Source of the DNA: Deltaproteobacteria bacterium
Lineage (GTDB): Bacteria > Desulfobacterota > Desulfobaccia > Desulfobaccales > 0-14-0-80-60-11
Direction of reading: 5' to 3'
NCBI GenBank assembly: GCA_030655955.1
Contig: JAUSOZ010000251.1
Span: 1-38,018, forward strand
Length of the DNA stretch: 38,018 nt
The position numbers and the translations under genes are program-made. Positions 24,844-33,703 of the stretch are shown one piece after another. Below the pieces are notes generated by a model. That model was not told where the DNA came from. It saw only the letters and a program-made list of their open reading frames with translations, and ran no database searches. Every line of letters starts with the position of its first letter. Position 1 is the first letter of the stretch.

Positions 24844-25320
24844 CTACTCAGCTCCCGGCTTGCGGACCAGGGCCTTCAGACCCAGATAAAACATCAGGAA
24901 GGCCGGTACTAAAAGGAAGGAATGGTCGATCTTGGTGATATAGACCAGCCAGGTTTGGGAATCATACATGACGAGCTGCCGGCCCCAGCCATGGCCCAGG
25001 ATGATGGGATTTTCCAGGGTCCAGTCGGCCCAGTGGCCCACAAAAGCGTCGAGGTTCCATAAGGCGAGAAGGGCCCAGGCCCACACCAGGAGCCGAAAAC
25101 CACGAAATTTTTGCAGATGGGCATAATAAATTTCATGGATAAAAAAGAGCATGGACAAGAACAGGAGCAAATGGGCGGTCTGGTGGACATAGGAGCCTTG
25201 GGTGCCAAATTGGTACCAGGTGACCCATTGAGCCAGAACATTCTTAGGCGAAAGGAGGACGAGGACGAAAACCGCAGGGCAAATCTGAGATATCCAACGC
25301 CGCATGGGGTTAGGCCTCAC
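24844..25320 (-). CDS. His-rich four-helix membrane protein, probable kinase partner
   Basis: A 158-residue membrane protein that I cannot assign to a family. It begins with a signal-anchor or signal peptide (VFVLVLLSPKNVLA) and has about three or four further helices. Seven His residues are spread through it (H46, H50, H62, H68, H96, H110, H133), several at helix-end positions, with motifs YVHQTAHLLLFL and IHEIYYAH. Its first His pair (H-x3-H) parallels the H61/H65 pair in the kinase encoded next. The stop codon is directly followed by the kinase start, so expression is coupled. A haem- or metal-binding sensory subunit is plausible but unproven. Confidence 0.72.
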   Translation of the reverse strand: MRPNPMRRWISQICPAVFVLVLLSPKNVLAQWVTWYQFGTQGSYVHQTAHLLLFLSMLFFIHEIYYAHLQKFRGFRLLVWAWALLALWNLDAFVGHWADWTLENPIILGHGWGRQLVMYDSQTWLVYITKIDHSFLLVPAFLMFYLGLKALVRKPGAE

Positions 25321-25506
25321 TTGATGATATTGTGCGCATCTTCGCGGGAATTGTCAATCAAAGGCCGATAACTATTTACGATGTATGGGACCCTGGATGT
25401 GGGGGGGGGAATGGCGGCAGGCTGAAGGGTGCAGTCAAAAGCGACGCCGGGATCTCAAGCAGGGCGGCGGCGGCCCCGCCAGGATCCGAGCCCGGAGCTC
25501 GAAGGC

Positions 25507-26400
25507 TTATGCCTGCAACCCCAGGGCACGCAGGGCTTTGGGGTCCTTGCGCCAGTTTTTCCACACCTTGACCCAGAGCTCCAGGAATACCTTGGCCCCC
25601 AGGAGGGCCTCGATTTCGCCCCGGGCTTCGGCGCCGATGGCCTTGAGCATGCTCCCCTGCTTGCCGATGAGGATGCCTTTCTGGGATTTGCGCTCCACAA
25701 AGATCACCGTCCTGATCCTGATGAGATGGGGGCGGCGGCTTTCGTCGAACTCCTCCACCTGCACCGCCACGGCGTGGGGAATCTCTTCGCTGGTGTGGTG
25801 CAGCACCCGTTCCCGGATGAGTTCGGCCACCAGGAAGCGCTCGGTGGAATCGGTCTCCTGGTCCAGAGGGTAGAGGGGCGGCGAGGCCGGCAGGAGTTTG
25901 AGGATTTCGGCCGTTAGCTCCGGCACCCCGTCTCCCAAGAGGGCGGTTAGGGGGATGATGGGCACGGCGGGAAACAGCTCGTGGTAAGCGCTGATGAGGG
26001 GCAGGAGCTTAGGTTTGGCCACGGTGTCGATTTTATTGATAACCACGATCAGGGGGCGGTGCAACTGCCGCAGCCGGGGCAGGAGGGTCTGGTCGTTTGC
26101 CGCCGGGGGCCGGGGCTCCACCAGCCACACCACCACGTCGGCTTCGGAAAGGGCATTGAGGGCCGCGGCGACCAGGGTGGCATTGAGCGCCCCCTTGGGG
26201 TCCAGCACCCCCGGGGTGTCCAGGAACAGGAGCTGGGCCTCCGGCAGGTTGACGATACCCATGAGGCGCTGCCGGGTGGTCTGGGGCTTGGGCGAGGTGA
26301 TGGCGAGCTTTTCCCCTACCAGCCGGTTCAGGAGGGTGGATTTGCCCACGTTGGGGAAGCCGATGAGGGCGACATAGCCGCATTTGAAGTCTTCAGACAT
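25507..26400 (-). CDS. era: GTPase Era
   Basis: Era binds the 3' end of 16S rRNA during 30S maturation. The 297-residue protein is full length. Its GTPase domain has G1 GFPNVGKST, G2 region TTRQRLMGI, G3 DTPGVLDPKG, G4 NKID and G5 (PLTALLGDG). The C-terminal KH domain follows, with the Era-specific IRTVIFVERKSQKGILIGKQGSMLKAIGAEAR. G1 has Phe where Arg is common (GRPNVGKS), a minor change. The gene stands alone between the kinase cluster and the diguanylate cyclase. The usual neighbours (rnc, recO, ybeY) are not in the window. Confidence 0.96.
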   Translation of the reverse strand: MSEDFKCGYVALIGFPNVGKSTLLNRLVGEKLAITSPKPQTTRQRLMGIVNLPEAQLLFLDTPGVLDPKGALNATLVAAALNALSEADVVVWLVEPRPPAANDQTLLPRLRQLHRPLIVVINKIDTVAKPKLLPLISAYHELFPAVPIIPLTALLGDGVPELTAEILKLLPASPPLYPLDQETDSTERFLVAELIRERVLHHTSEEIPHAVAVQVEEFDESRRPHLIRIRTVIFVERKSQKGILIGKQGSMLKAIGAEARGEIEALLGAKVFLELWVKVWKNWRKDPKALRALGLQA

Positions 26401-26548
26401 GCTTTATTATACTCATTTTTTTCGTCTCTTGCCCTGAAAAGAAAAGAGGGGACTTTAAGACCACGTGCGCTCATGAAATCAACTAGAGTCGGGGCGTGGG
26501 TGCACACCTGAGGGGGAATGGTATGAGGGGGAAAATCAAGGGTCAGGG

Positions 26549-29500
26549 TTAGCTGATCTTGGTCTGCTGCAACGGCGCGGCCGGCGGCGCTGCGGTAATG
26601 GTTTCTTCAGCATATTCAGCTGCCACCACCCGGTCCCGGCCGGCCCTTTTGGCCCGGTAGAGGGCGACATCGGCCGACTGGATAAGATGCAACCCGGTGT
26701 CGCCGTGGTCGGGATAAACGGCCACGCCCAAGGAGAGGCTGGTGGGTTTCAGACCCGGGTAGTGCTGATGCATCTCCTTGACGGCTTGACGCAAATCCTC
26801 GGCCCGCTCCAGGGCAATCTCCATTGAGGCCCCCGGCAGGATGAGCATAAATTCTTCCCCGCCATAGCGGCAGGCGATGTCCTCCCCCCGGATATGGGTT
26901 TTGAGCAGAATTCCCAGGGCGCTCAACAGTTCATCCCCGGCACTGTGGCCGAAGGTGTCGTTGTACTGCTTAAAATGGTCCAGATCCATCATGATCACGC
27001 CCAGGGGTACCCCCTGGCGCTTGACCCGGGTGAGCTCCCGTTCCATGGTCTCCTCCAGGTAGCGGCGATTAAACAGGCCGGTGAGGGGGTCGCGGATGGC
27101 CTGGTTACGCAGGGTTTCCCGGAGTCTCAAATTGGCCAGGGCCAGGGCCAAATCTTCGGCCACCGTCAGGGCCAACTGGTCTTTGACGTCCGCCAGGGCT
27201 GGGGGTTGCGCTGCGGCCGGGGGCCCCGGCCGGAGGTGCAACACCCCCAGGGTTTCGCCCTGGGCGATCAGGGGCACGCACAGATAGCCGCCGGGGACAG
27301 CCTCGGCCACGTGGGGGCAGCAAAGGGCTTCCTGGGGATTTTCCACCTTGTGGAGCCGGCCGCGCCGCACCGACCAGCATTCATCCGGGGCGAAGACCGG
27401 GACCGCCAACGAGTCCAGGCCCCAACTGGCCACGGTCTCGTAAAGGTTCCGGGAATTATTGAGCATGTACAGGGCCCCGGCATCATCCGGGAAAAGATTG
27501 GGCAAGAAAAGCCCGATGGTCTTATAAGCTTCTTCCGAAACCTCGCAGGCCTGGATCATATCGGACATTTCATTGGCCTGGGTCATGGTGCGGTTGCGCT
27601 CGTTCACCTGGGCCACCAGGGTATGTAGCTTGTCGTTGGTGGTTTGGATGGCCTCCTCCCATTGCCGGCGTTCGGTGATGTCCACAAAGCTTTCCAGGAG
27701 GCGCTCTTTGCCTTGCAATGATACCTTTACCACCGTCTGCATCACCCAGAGGTTTCCCCCATCGGCCCGCTGCAGCACCCGTTCGGCATTGACCACCGTC
27801 TCCCCCATATCAGTGACGGCGCATTTCCCATGCTCCGGCCGGCAGATGAAGCGGCTGCATTCGGAGCCGACAATCTGGTCTTTGGGGGCGCCGAACAGCC
27901 CAACGGCCACCGGGTTGGCGTCTACGATGACATGGGTCTCGGGGTCAATGATCAGCACCCCGGTCTGGACGTTATCCAGGATGGTCTGGAGGCCGCGGCT
28001 GGTTTCCTGGATGGCTGCCTCCATCTGCTTGCGCTCCGTGACCTCATGCTGCAGCTGCTGATTGACGGTGGCCAGATCATTTAGGGCCTTTTTGATTTCA
28101 CTGAGATTCCGGGCGACGCTCACACTGCCGATCACCTTATGGTGACGGTCGTATAAGAGACTGATGGACAGGGCAAACAGGGCCACGCTCCCATCCCTTT
28201 TGTTCATACGGATCTCGTAGCCGTTGACCGAGCCGGTCCGGCGCAATTGGCTCAGCATTTTTTCCAGTTGCTTCCGGTCGGCATAGAGTTCAAAAGATGA
28301 CATACCTTCAAGCTCTTGGAAAGAATAGCCGAATACCTGCTCAGCAGCTTTATTCCATTGGATGATCCTGCCGCGCTGGTCCACGATGCCGATGGGGTCG
28401 GCGGAGTTTTCCAGGATATTTTCCAGGTATTCTTTGGCCTGCCTGACCTCATTTTCGGCCTGGCGGCGGGCGGTAATATCCCGGACAAACACGATCTTGC
28501 GAGTCTGATCGCCGTGAAGAATGTTGGCCTCAGTGCATTCCACATCAACCAGAGAACCATCTTTTTTCCGATAACGAGGACTCGGTGACAGGTGGGGGCC
28601 GGTTGAATCTTCCCCGGCGTCTTCGCTCTGAGGCTCCAGGGAATCCGGGGCCCGGACCTGGTCGATCTCCAGGCCGACGAGTTCTTCCGGGCCGTACCCC
28701 AGCCATTGAGCCATAAAGGGATTGGCGCCTATAATCCGGCGGGTTTCCGGGTCAAGAACGAACACCGCTTCGGGCGCGGCGGCAAACATGGTCCGGAAAC
28801 GAGCCTCGGAGGCCATGATGCGATTGGCCCCTTCCCGGATGGACAGGTTGGTGCCTGCAAAGACCAGGGTTAAAAACACCAGAATGAAAGCCGCGCCAAT
28901 GCCCATGAGGCGGTAGTGCAATACGGGGCTGAGCGGCTCCAAATTCACCAACGCCCAGCCCAGCGGCATGACCTCGGCGATATTTTGCCGGGTGACCATA
29001 TAACCCTTCCCGGCAAATTCCACTCGGGCTTCGTCAACCAGGGGCTGGGAAAAGATGGGGGTGAAGCGGTCGGTTCCATATTGGATCATGAAGCCGCCCG
29101 GGTCGGTGACCACTAGCGGCCACAGGCTGTGATAGTCCAGGTCGGGGCGGCTGGCCACAAACACGATGCCATGGGGGTCGATGAGGAAGGCCGGATCAAA
29201 TTCCCCCAATTCTTTTTGAAAACGATTCAGGGTCATCTTAAAGACCGCCACCCCGAGGATTTTTCCAGCCGGGTCCTGGACCGGGTAGGAGGCATAAAAC
29301 CCCCGCTTTTTCGAGGTGACTCCCAGGGCGAAGTAGCGGCCGGCGTTGCCCGCCATGGCGTCCTGAAAGTAGGGCCGGAAGGCGTATTTTTTTCCCACGA
29401 AGCTATCCGGGTCGCCCCGGTTGGAGGAGGCGATGGTGGCGCCGGAGGCATCCATAAGGTAGGCCACCGCGGCCCCGAAGCGTTGTTGATACCGGTCCAG

Positions 29501-30460
29501 CACCGCGTTGGCCTGGGCCAGGGTCTGGCGGGACCCCGACTCCAGGACCGGGCTGATCCAGGGAGACCCGGACATGGCCCTGACCGCTTCTTCGGCTTGC
29601 TCCAATTCGAGAGTCAGGCGTTGAATGGCGAGTTGATTGTGGACCAGGCTGTCTTTCCGCACCTGCTGCCCGGCCAGGTCGCCCAGGGATTGGGTCAGAA
29701 ACCAGCCGCCGGCCAGGATGACCGCCAGGGCCGCAACCACGACATACAGGTAGCGGGCCCGGTAGCGGTGGCGCCGTTCATCGCCCTCGGATTGCGCCAC
29801 CTGAAAATAGCCCATGATCATGGCGGCGATCCACACCGCCAGCAGGCCCCGCACCAGCTGGATCGGCAGGCCCGTGAGGCTGGTGAAGGTGGCGTAATTA
29901 AGCGTATTGGCCGGAAAGAACCCGGCCTGGGGCACCACCACGACGGTGGCCAGGCCGTAAAGGATGAAACCGACGCTGCCGGCCAAAAGCGAGAGGCGGC
30001 ACTTTGAATCGGACTGGCGGGCTTCGGCGAAGAGCGCCCACCCGGCCCCCAGGCTGCCCACCAGGCCCAGGAAATAGCGGGTGGTGGCGTTCAAGCCGCT
30101 CCAGCCGGACATTCCCCCCAGGCCGACGGCCAGGGCCAAAACGGCCAAGAGCCAGCGCCCCGGCCCCCGGCTCCGCCGGCGCATCAGGCTGAGACGGCCG
30201 AATTCCACCAGGCAGAGGAAAGACGCGGCCATGATGGCCCAGCGCAGGGCCGCAAACCACACCCCGTCCCCCCAGACCAGGGCCATCAGGTCCAACCATA
30301 CCTTGACCCCGCGGGTGAAACCGAAGAGGGCCAGCCAACCCCAGGGAAGCCGCTGGTCGACCTCTTTGGAGAGGATATAGGCCACCACCCCCAGGCCGAT
30401 AAAAGCCAGGCCATAAAAGAAAAAGATGTAATCCATCTGTGCCTGGAAAAAGGTGGTCAT
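26549..30460 (-). CDS. Multi-sensor diguanylate cyclase (membrane, dCache, PAS, GAF, GGDEF)
   Basis: A 1303-residue sensor enzyme. An N-terminal membrane block of about seven helices (to about 250) is followed by a helix and an extracytoplasmic dCache-like domain (about 275-520; YLMDASGATIASSNRGDPDS and GRYFALGVTSKKRGFYASYP). Further in are a membrane helix (MGIGAAFILVFLTLVFAGT), three PAS domains, a GAF-like domain (DMIQACEVSEEAYKTIGLFLPNLF) and a GGDEF domain. The active site is GGEEF at 1200-1204, and an intact RxxD inhibition site lies five residues earlier (R1191GED). It should make c-di-GMP in response to several cues. I chose the ATG at 30460, preceded by GGAGG; the frame extends to 30562. 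No EAL domain is present. Confidence 0.92.
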   Translation of the reverse strand: MTTFFQAQMDYIFFFYGLAFIGLGVVAYILSKEVDQRLPWGWLALFGFTRGVKVWLDLMALVWGDGVWFAALRWAIMAASFLCLVEFGRLSLMRRRSRGPGRWLLAVLALAVGLGGMSGWSGLNATTRYFLGLVGSLGAGWALFAEARQSDSKCRLSLLAGSVGFILYGLATVVVVPQAGFFPANTLNYATFTSLTGLPIQLVRGLLAVWIAAMIMGYFQVAQSEGDERRHRYRARYLYVVVAALAVILAGGWFLTQSLGDLAGQQVRKDSLVHNQLAIQRLTLELEQAEEAVRAMSGSPWISPVLESGSRQTLAQANAVLDRYQQRFGAAVAYLMDASGATIASSNRGDPDSFVGKKYAFRPYFQDAMAGNAGRYFALGVTSKKRGFYASYPVQDPAGKILGVAVFKMTLNRFQKELGEFDPAFLIDPHGIVFVASRPDLDYHSLWPLVVTDPGGFMIQYGTDRFTPIFSQPLVDEARVEFAGKGYMVTRQNIAEVMPLGWALVNLEPLSPVLHYRLMGIGAAFILVFLTLVFAGTNLSIREGANRIMASEARFRTMFAAAPEAVFVLDPETRRIIGANPFMAQWLGYGPEELVGLEIDQVRAPDSLEPQSEDAGEDSTGPHLSPSPRYRKKDGSLVDVECTEANILHGDQTRKIVFVRDITARRQAENEVRQAKEYLENILENSADPIGIVDQRGRIIQWNKAAEQVFGYSFQELEGMSSFELYADRKQLEKMLSQLRRTGSVNGYEIRMNKRDGSVALFALSISLLYDRHHKVIGSVSVARNLSEIKKALNDLATVNQQLQHEVTERKQMEAAIQETSRGLQTILDNVQTGVLIIDPETHVIVDANPVAVGLFGAPKDQIVGSECSRFICRPEHGKCAVTDMGETVVNAERVLQRADGGNLWVMQTVVKVSLQGKERLLESFVDITERRQWEEAIQTTNDKLHTLVAQVNERNRTMTQANEMSDMIQACEVSEEAYKTIGLFLPNLFPDDAGALYMLNNSRNLYETVASWGLDSLAVPVFAPDECWSVRRGRLHKVENPQEALCCPHVAEAVPGGYLCVPLIAQGETLGVLHLRPGPPAAAQPPALADVKDQLALTVAEDLALALANLRLRETLRNQAIRDPLTGLFNRRYLEETMERELTRVKRQGVPLGVIMMDLDHFKQYNDTFGHSAGDELLSALGILLKTHIRGEDIACRYGGEEFMLILPGASMEIALERAEDLRQAVKEMHQHYPGLKPTSLSLGVAVYPDHGDTGLHLIQSADVALYRAKRAGRDRVVAAEYAEETITAAPPAAPLQQTKIS

Positions 30461-31453
30461 GAGATCGGCCTGCCTCCGTGGGATTGGCTGGGGTGGCGCC
30501 CTGGGCCTTGAGGCGGGCTCCCTACCCTCCCGCCCGGCTGGCGCCACTTTGGCGCCGGCCAATTAATCGGCATCCCAGCTATCCCTTAAAGTACATCATG
30601 GCAGAAAACCATCCGGGGTAAATCCGTATATCTACTGATATATCTAGTTAAAACTCCTGAGTTTAGCCGTGGAACAATTCCCAGGGGTAAAACTCCGCCC
30701 GGGGTGGTGACCGTGCAACCCGGCATAACTTTTAATACCAATGAGCAATCAAAAGACTATTTTTTGTCATTCTGAGCGCAGCGAAGAATCTCGCTTTAAA
30801 GTCGCCGAGATTCTTCACTCCGCTGCGCTCCGTTCAGAATGACATAAATATTCATTGTTTTTTGACTGCTTCGTATAAGAAACCCTGCTCGTATGGGTTA
30901 TTCATCGGCACGAACCTTCGGGTGGTTAAATTTCCCGGGGCTGAGGACGGAGAAAAGGGCGGGGAGGGTGAGCGGGGCAAGGCAGCGCGGCTCGCACCCG
31001 CAAGGGCATTAGCCGTTATTTTTCTCTTCTGGGTCTCAAGCAGGCGCTCAAGGGCGCTGGGTCACTCCAAGAATATAAGGAGCAAAGATATTTAGGATGG
31101 TGGACCATATGCACCCTAAAATTTTCCTTGCCCCCTGATCCCTGGCAACTCTTTAAAACAGTCACTCACGGGCCTTCGGCCCAGCCGCAAATTATGAAAA
31201 GTCAGGTAGGGCGGGCGTCCTCGCCCGCCACTCAACTGGATTGATGGTGCGTAGGACGCACCCTACGAAAGACTTTTCAGGACAGTGACGCATGAGCCTT
31301 GGGCTCACCCATAAACCATGAAAAGCCATTGTCGGGGCGGTTCGGGAACCGCCCCGACGGGAACTTTTCCGAGCCGAACGTGGTCACCGGATCGAAGATA
31401 GCCTAATCGTCTAAATTATTTTGCAGAATAAATATGTTATCCGGCGGCGGCGG
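30461..31453. other. Long repeat-bearing intergenic region without genes
   Basis: About 990 bases. The frame at 30862-31095 lacks a ribosome binding site and motifs. Recognisable items: a REP-like inverted repeat at 30766-30843 (GTCATTCTGAGCGCAGCG with its imperfect complement); a GTAGGGCGGGCGTCCTCGCC palindrome near 31206-31230; a GGTGCGT/ACGCACC hairpin near 31246-31263; and a perfect GTCGGGGCGGTT/AACCGCCCCGAC hairpin at 31331-31358. None has a clear terminator T-tract, so they are best read as intergenic repeats. Confidence 0.6.
30766..30843. repeat. GTCATTCTGAGCGCAGCG inverted repeat
   Basis: The left arm reads GTCATTCTGAGCGCAGCG, then AAGAATCTCG. The right arm is its imperfect reverse complement ending CAGAATGAC. 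It forms a 78-nt hairpin-like unit of a type dispersed widely in bacterial genomes. It lies in the promoter-distal part of the gap upstream of the diguanylate cyclase. Confidence 0.7.
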
Positions 31454-31918
31454 TCAGCGCTTGCGCCAGGCTTCCCACATGGGCTGGCCTTGCTGATCCC
31501 GGAGCAGTAAAACCGAATCGCCCACCGTCACCTGGGCGGCGATCAGCCGGGTTTCGCCTTTCTCCTCCAGGCAGACTCCCTTGACCGTCACTTCCTGCCC
31601 CGGTTCGAGGTCAAATTCCTGGCGCTCCAGATACCACACGGGTCCCAGGTGAACCCGCACCCGGCCCTTTTCTTTGCTATCAATGAGTATGGCCATACCG
31701 GGATGCATTTTATCCTGCAAGGTCTCGGTAAGCACCTGGCTCACTTTGCCGGTGATGGTCAAGGGCTTGCAGACTTTCGTCACCGGGCAGAGATAGGGGG
31801 TGTAAGGGCAGGGGCGAAAGCCCTGGCCGCGACCCTGGCTCAGGGCCGCAGGGGGCCAGATGAGGGCCGCTCCCAACAGGGCGGCCAGGCCGAAGCCAAG
31901 AACATACTGGCGTCTCAT
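31454..31918 (-). CDS. Small periplasmic protein with OB-fold-like features
   Basis: A 154-residue exported protein of unknown function. The start at 31918 is fixed by AAGGAGG seven bases upstream; the open frame continues to 32161 inside the barrel gene and is a shadow there. A signal peptide (YVLGFGLAALLGAALIWPPAALS) is followed by a Cys/Pro-rich segment (RPCPYTPYLCPVTKVC, three Cys). The rest has an alternating strand pattern (LTITGKVSQVL, MAILIDSKEKGRVRVHLGPV, LEPGQEVTVKGVC) typical of small OB-fold proteins. It follows the outer-membrane barrel gene by 23 bases, so they are probably co-transcribed. Confidence 0.68.
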   Translation of the reverse strand: MRRQYVLGFGLAALLGAALIWPPAALSQGRGQGFRPCPYTPYLCPVTKVCKPLTITGKVSQVLTETLQDKMHPGMAILIDSKEKGRVRVHLGPVWYLERQEFDLEPGQEVTVKGVCLEEKGETRLIAAQVTVGDSVLLLRDQQGQPMWEAWRKR

Positions 31919-31941
31919 AGTGTTTCCTCCTTGTCGCTGGT

Positions 31942-33051
31942 TTAAAAAGCGTAAACCATGGATAACATCGGGGTCAACGCGGCATCGGTGTTTTTCCCGA
32001 TCAGGTCGATATTCAGTCCCACCGCCAGGGAGAATTTTTCCGTGGCCATGTATTCGATCCCGGGCAGCACCGACACCAACGCGGCTGGGGCCTGGTTGGC
32101 TTTGTGGCCGAACAGACGCCCGCCCTCCCAAGAGCTGGTGAGTTCCAGGAGGGCGACCCATTTTTTGGTTATGGGATATTCCGCCGCCAGATTCACGGTG
32201 ATGATGTCCCGGGGATAGTTGCGAAAACTAGTGGACCTGGGATCGCCTTCCGCCAGTTCGCCGGTAGGCATACCGTTGTCATCCAGCACTGACACCCAGG
32301 GGCTGCGGTCCTCCCTGCCGCTGAACGCGGTCTGCATGGTGTACCAGAGATTGCCGTAAAGAACAAAGGGCTTGACGTACTTGGATACGTTCAGGCCGGT
32401 GGTAAAGGCAAAGGCGCCGCCGCCGATTGCATCGGTCCCCAGGCGGCCGGGATTAAAGTGCCTGAAATGACCGGTGGGGAAATCGGTGGCGAACAGGGCG
32501 GTCACCGTGGGTATGGTCTCGGTCTCCTCCACCAGGCGATACTTGAAGGTCAGGTTGACGTCGCCGATGCCTCCGAAACTGGCGGAGCGCTCCCCGTTCG
32601 GCCCCCGTTCATTGACGCTGCCGGCCCAATTTTGGGTGAAGGGAACATCAACAAAGACCTCCAGGTTGTTCCACAGGCCGTAAGTGAATTTGTAATCCAT
32701 GCCAAAACTTTTGAAATCGCCGCCCGCCGAGACCCGCCGCCAGTTTTGGGTTAAGCTTCTGGTGACGAAGCCCAGTCCGAAGGTGGGCTGGATGGCGAAC
32801 CCGCCCTTCTCCATGGGAATGGCGGTGTCGGTGACGATGGGACCGAAGGTTGAGGGACATTCATCTTTGGCGGTTTCGGGCTGGAAGCCTTCCCCGCGTC
32901 CTTCAAATTGAATTTCTCCCGGCACCGCGGTGGGTTTCGAGATGACCGGTGCTTTTTCGTCAGCCGCAATTGCCGGGTTGAGCCACCCGGCGGCCAGGCA
33001 ACCGGCACAAAATAAGGCGCAGCAGAACAACCAGATTCGCACATACCGCAT
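31942..33051 (-). CDS. Outer-membrane beta-barrel protein (transporter/porin-like)
   Basis: A 369-residue outer-membrane protein. A signal peptide (IWLFCCALFCAGCLAAGWLNPAIAA) is followed by a short linker and strands with alternating polar and aromatic residues (GGFAIQPTFGLGFVTRSL, FGMDYKFTYGLWNNLEVFVDVPFT, VTALFATDFPTGHF, PFVLYGNLWYT), ending in a terminal Phe (LSMVYAF), the usual barrel C-terminus. The pattern fits the meta-pathway/transporter-type barrel family (PF13557-like). GAGGAG lies eight bases before the ATG. A promoter-terminator unit upstream (33182-33317) suggests regulated expression. It lies downstream of the cobalamin-riboswitch/CbiK genes, but a link to cobalt uptake is only contextual. 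Confidence 0.78.
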   Translation of the reverse strand: MRYVRIWLFCCALFCAGCLAAGWLNPAIAADEKAPVISKPTAVPGEIQFEGRGEGFQPETAKDECPSTFGPIVTDTAIPMEKGGFAIQPTFGLGFVTRSLTQNWRRVSAGGDFKSFGMDYKFTYGLWNNLEVFVDVPFTQNWAGSVNERGPNGERSASFGGIGDVNLTFKYRLVEETETIPTVTALFATDFPTGHFRHFNPGRLGTDAIGGGAFAFTTGLNVSKYVKPFVLYGNLWYTMQTAFSGREDRSPWVSVLDDNGMPTGELAEGDPRSTSFRNYPRDIITVNLAAEYPITKKWVALLELTSSWEGGRLFGHKANQAPAALVSVLPGIEYMATEKFSLAVGLNIDLIGKNTDAALTPMLSMVYAF

Positions 33052-33181
33052 ATCGTTTTCTCCTCTCCATGCTCCAAATTGAGATCATTGGGGGCATCCC
33101 GGAGGCCTTCAGGCCGCCATAATCGGCGTCATGCCGGGAAGAAGAATGCCTTGCCTGGGCTTGAGCCTGGGCCCGGGAAAT

Positions 33182-33233
33182 AAAAAAAGCCACGAAAACT
33201 CAGCGCCTGCGGCGCGACAGCCTTCGTGGCTTT
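33182..33233 (-). terminator. Rho-independent terminator between promoter and barrel gene
   Basis: On the minus strand an 11-bp stem AAAGCCACGAA/TTCGTGGCTTT (33223-33233 with 33186-33196) encloses an inner GCGCC/GGCGC hairpin and is followed by seven U residues (33182-33188). Because it lies about 100 bases after a strong promoter and 130 bases before the barrel gene, the unit is either a small RNA of about 100 nt or a transcriptional attenuator. It can also end transcripts coming from the 85-residue gene. Confidence 0.75.
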
Positions 33234-33288
33234 CAATTCAAGGTTATGAGGGTATGGCGATCCGGGGTTCATCCCCAGATTTTCCACG

Positions 33289-33317
33289 ACTCTATGACAG
33301 GGAAATAGTTTTGTCAA
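33289..33317 (-). promoter_or_regulatory. Strong sigma70-like promoter, minus strand
   Basis: Reading the minus strand, TTGACA (33312-33317) and TAGAGT (33289-33294) are separated by exactly 17 bases. The -35 is a perfect consensus. Transcription would start around 33282 and run toward the terminator at 33182 and the barrel gene at 33051. It is a new start, separate from the cbiK riboswitch promoter. Confidence 0.7.
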
Positions 33318-33421
33318 CTATTGTTCCATAACCAGGGGAAAAATCTCTCTGACGGTTGCAACACCTCACGTCAGCTCTATTTTCCTCACCGGGTGGTTCG
33401 TTTTTACCGCATAAGGTTTCT

Positions 33422-33679
33422 CTAACCGCTCAACCGGACCGGGGGGTGAACCGGCTGCAAGCAGTTTTGTTCCGCCTGGGCCACCAGAAGTTTAATATCC
33501 CCATATCCCTTGGTAAACAGGTAGTGCCAGGCATCATTCACTTCATAAAATCCTTGCCTGGACCCCACCAGCTCCGCCCGGTCGGCTGAGAAGCCCATTT
33601 CCCGGCAATGGCTCAACAGGTCGAAGCCTTCCGGCAACTCATTCCCGCCGGTTAGATACACGAACAGCCCGCGCTTCAT
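33422..33679 (-). CDS. Small hypothetical protein downstream of cbiK
   Basis: An 85-residue soluble protein of no family I know. The start at 33679 is set by AAGGAGG six bases upstream; the frame upstream of it runs through a palindromic repeat and is not used. It has a mixed pattern (LFVYLTGGNELPEGFDLLSH, then CREMGFSADRAELVGSRQGF, YLFTKGYGDIKLLVAQAEQNC) suggesting a small alpha/beta fold, with no signal peptide or metal motif beyond two Cys. It lies after the cbiK gene on the same strand, separated by a palindromic element, and may be co-regulated by the cobalamin riboswitch. Confidence 0.68.
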   Translation of the reverse strand: MKRGLFVYLTGGNELPEGFDLLSHCREMGFSADRAELVGSRQGFYEVNDAWHYLFTKGYGDIKLLVAQAEQNCLQPVHPPVRLSG

Positions 33680-33703
33680 AAAATCCTCCTTGACGTTCTT
33701 GTT

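Noticed and set aside
30862-31095. 77-codon frame in the long gap upstream of the diguanylate cyclase
   Set aside because: It lacks a ribosome binding site, has low-complexity Arg/Gly/Glu content, and begins at the edge of a palindromic repeat.
31919-32161. N-terminal extension of the 154-residue periplasmic protein
   Set aside because: It overlaps the C-terminal barrel coding region; the internal ATG at 31918 has a strong ribosome binding site and begins a signal peptide.
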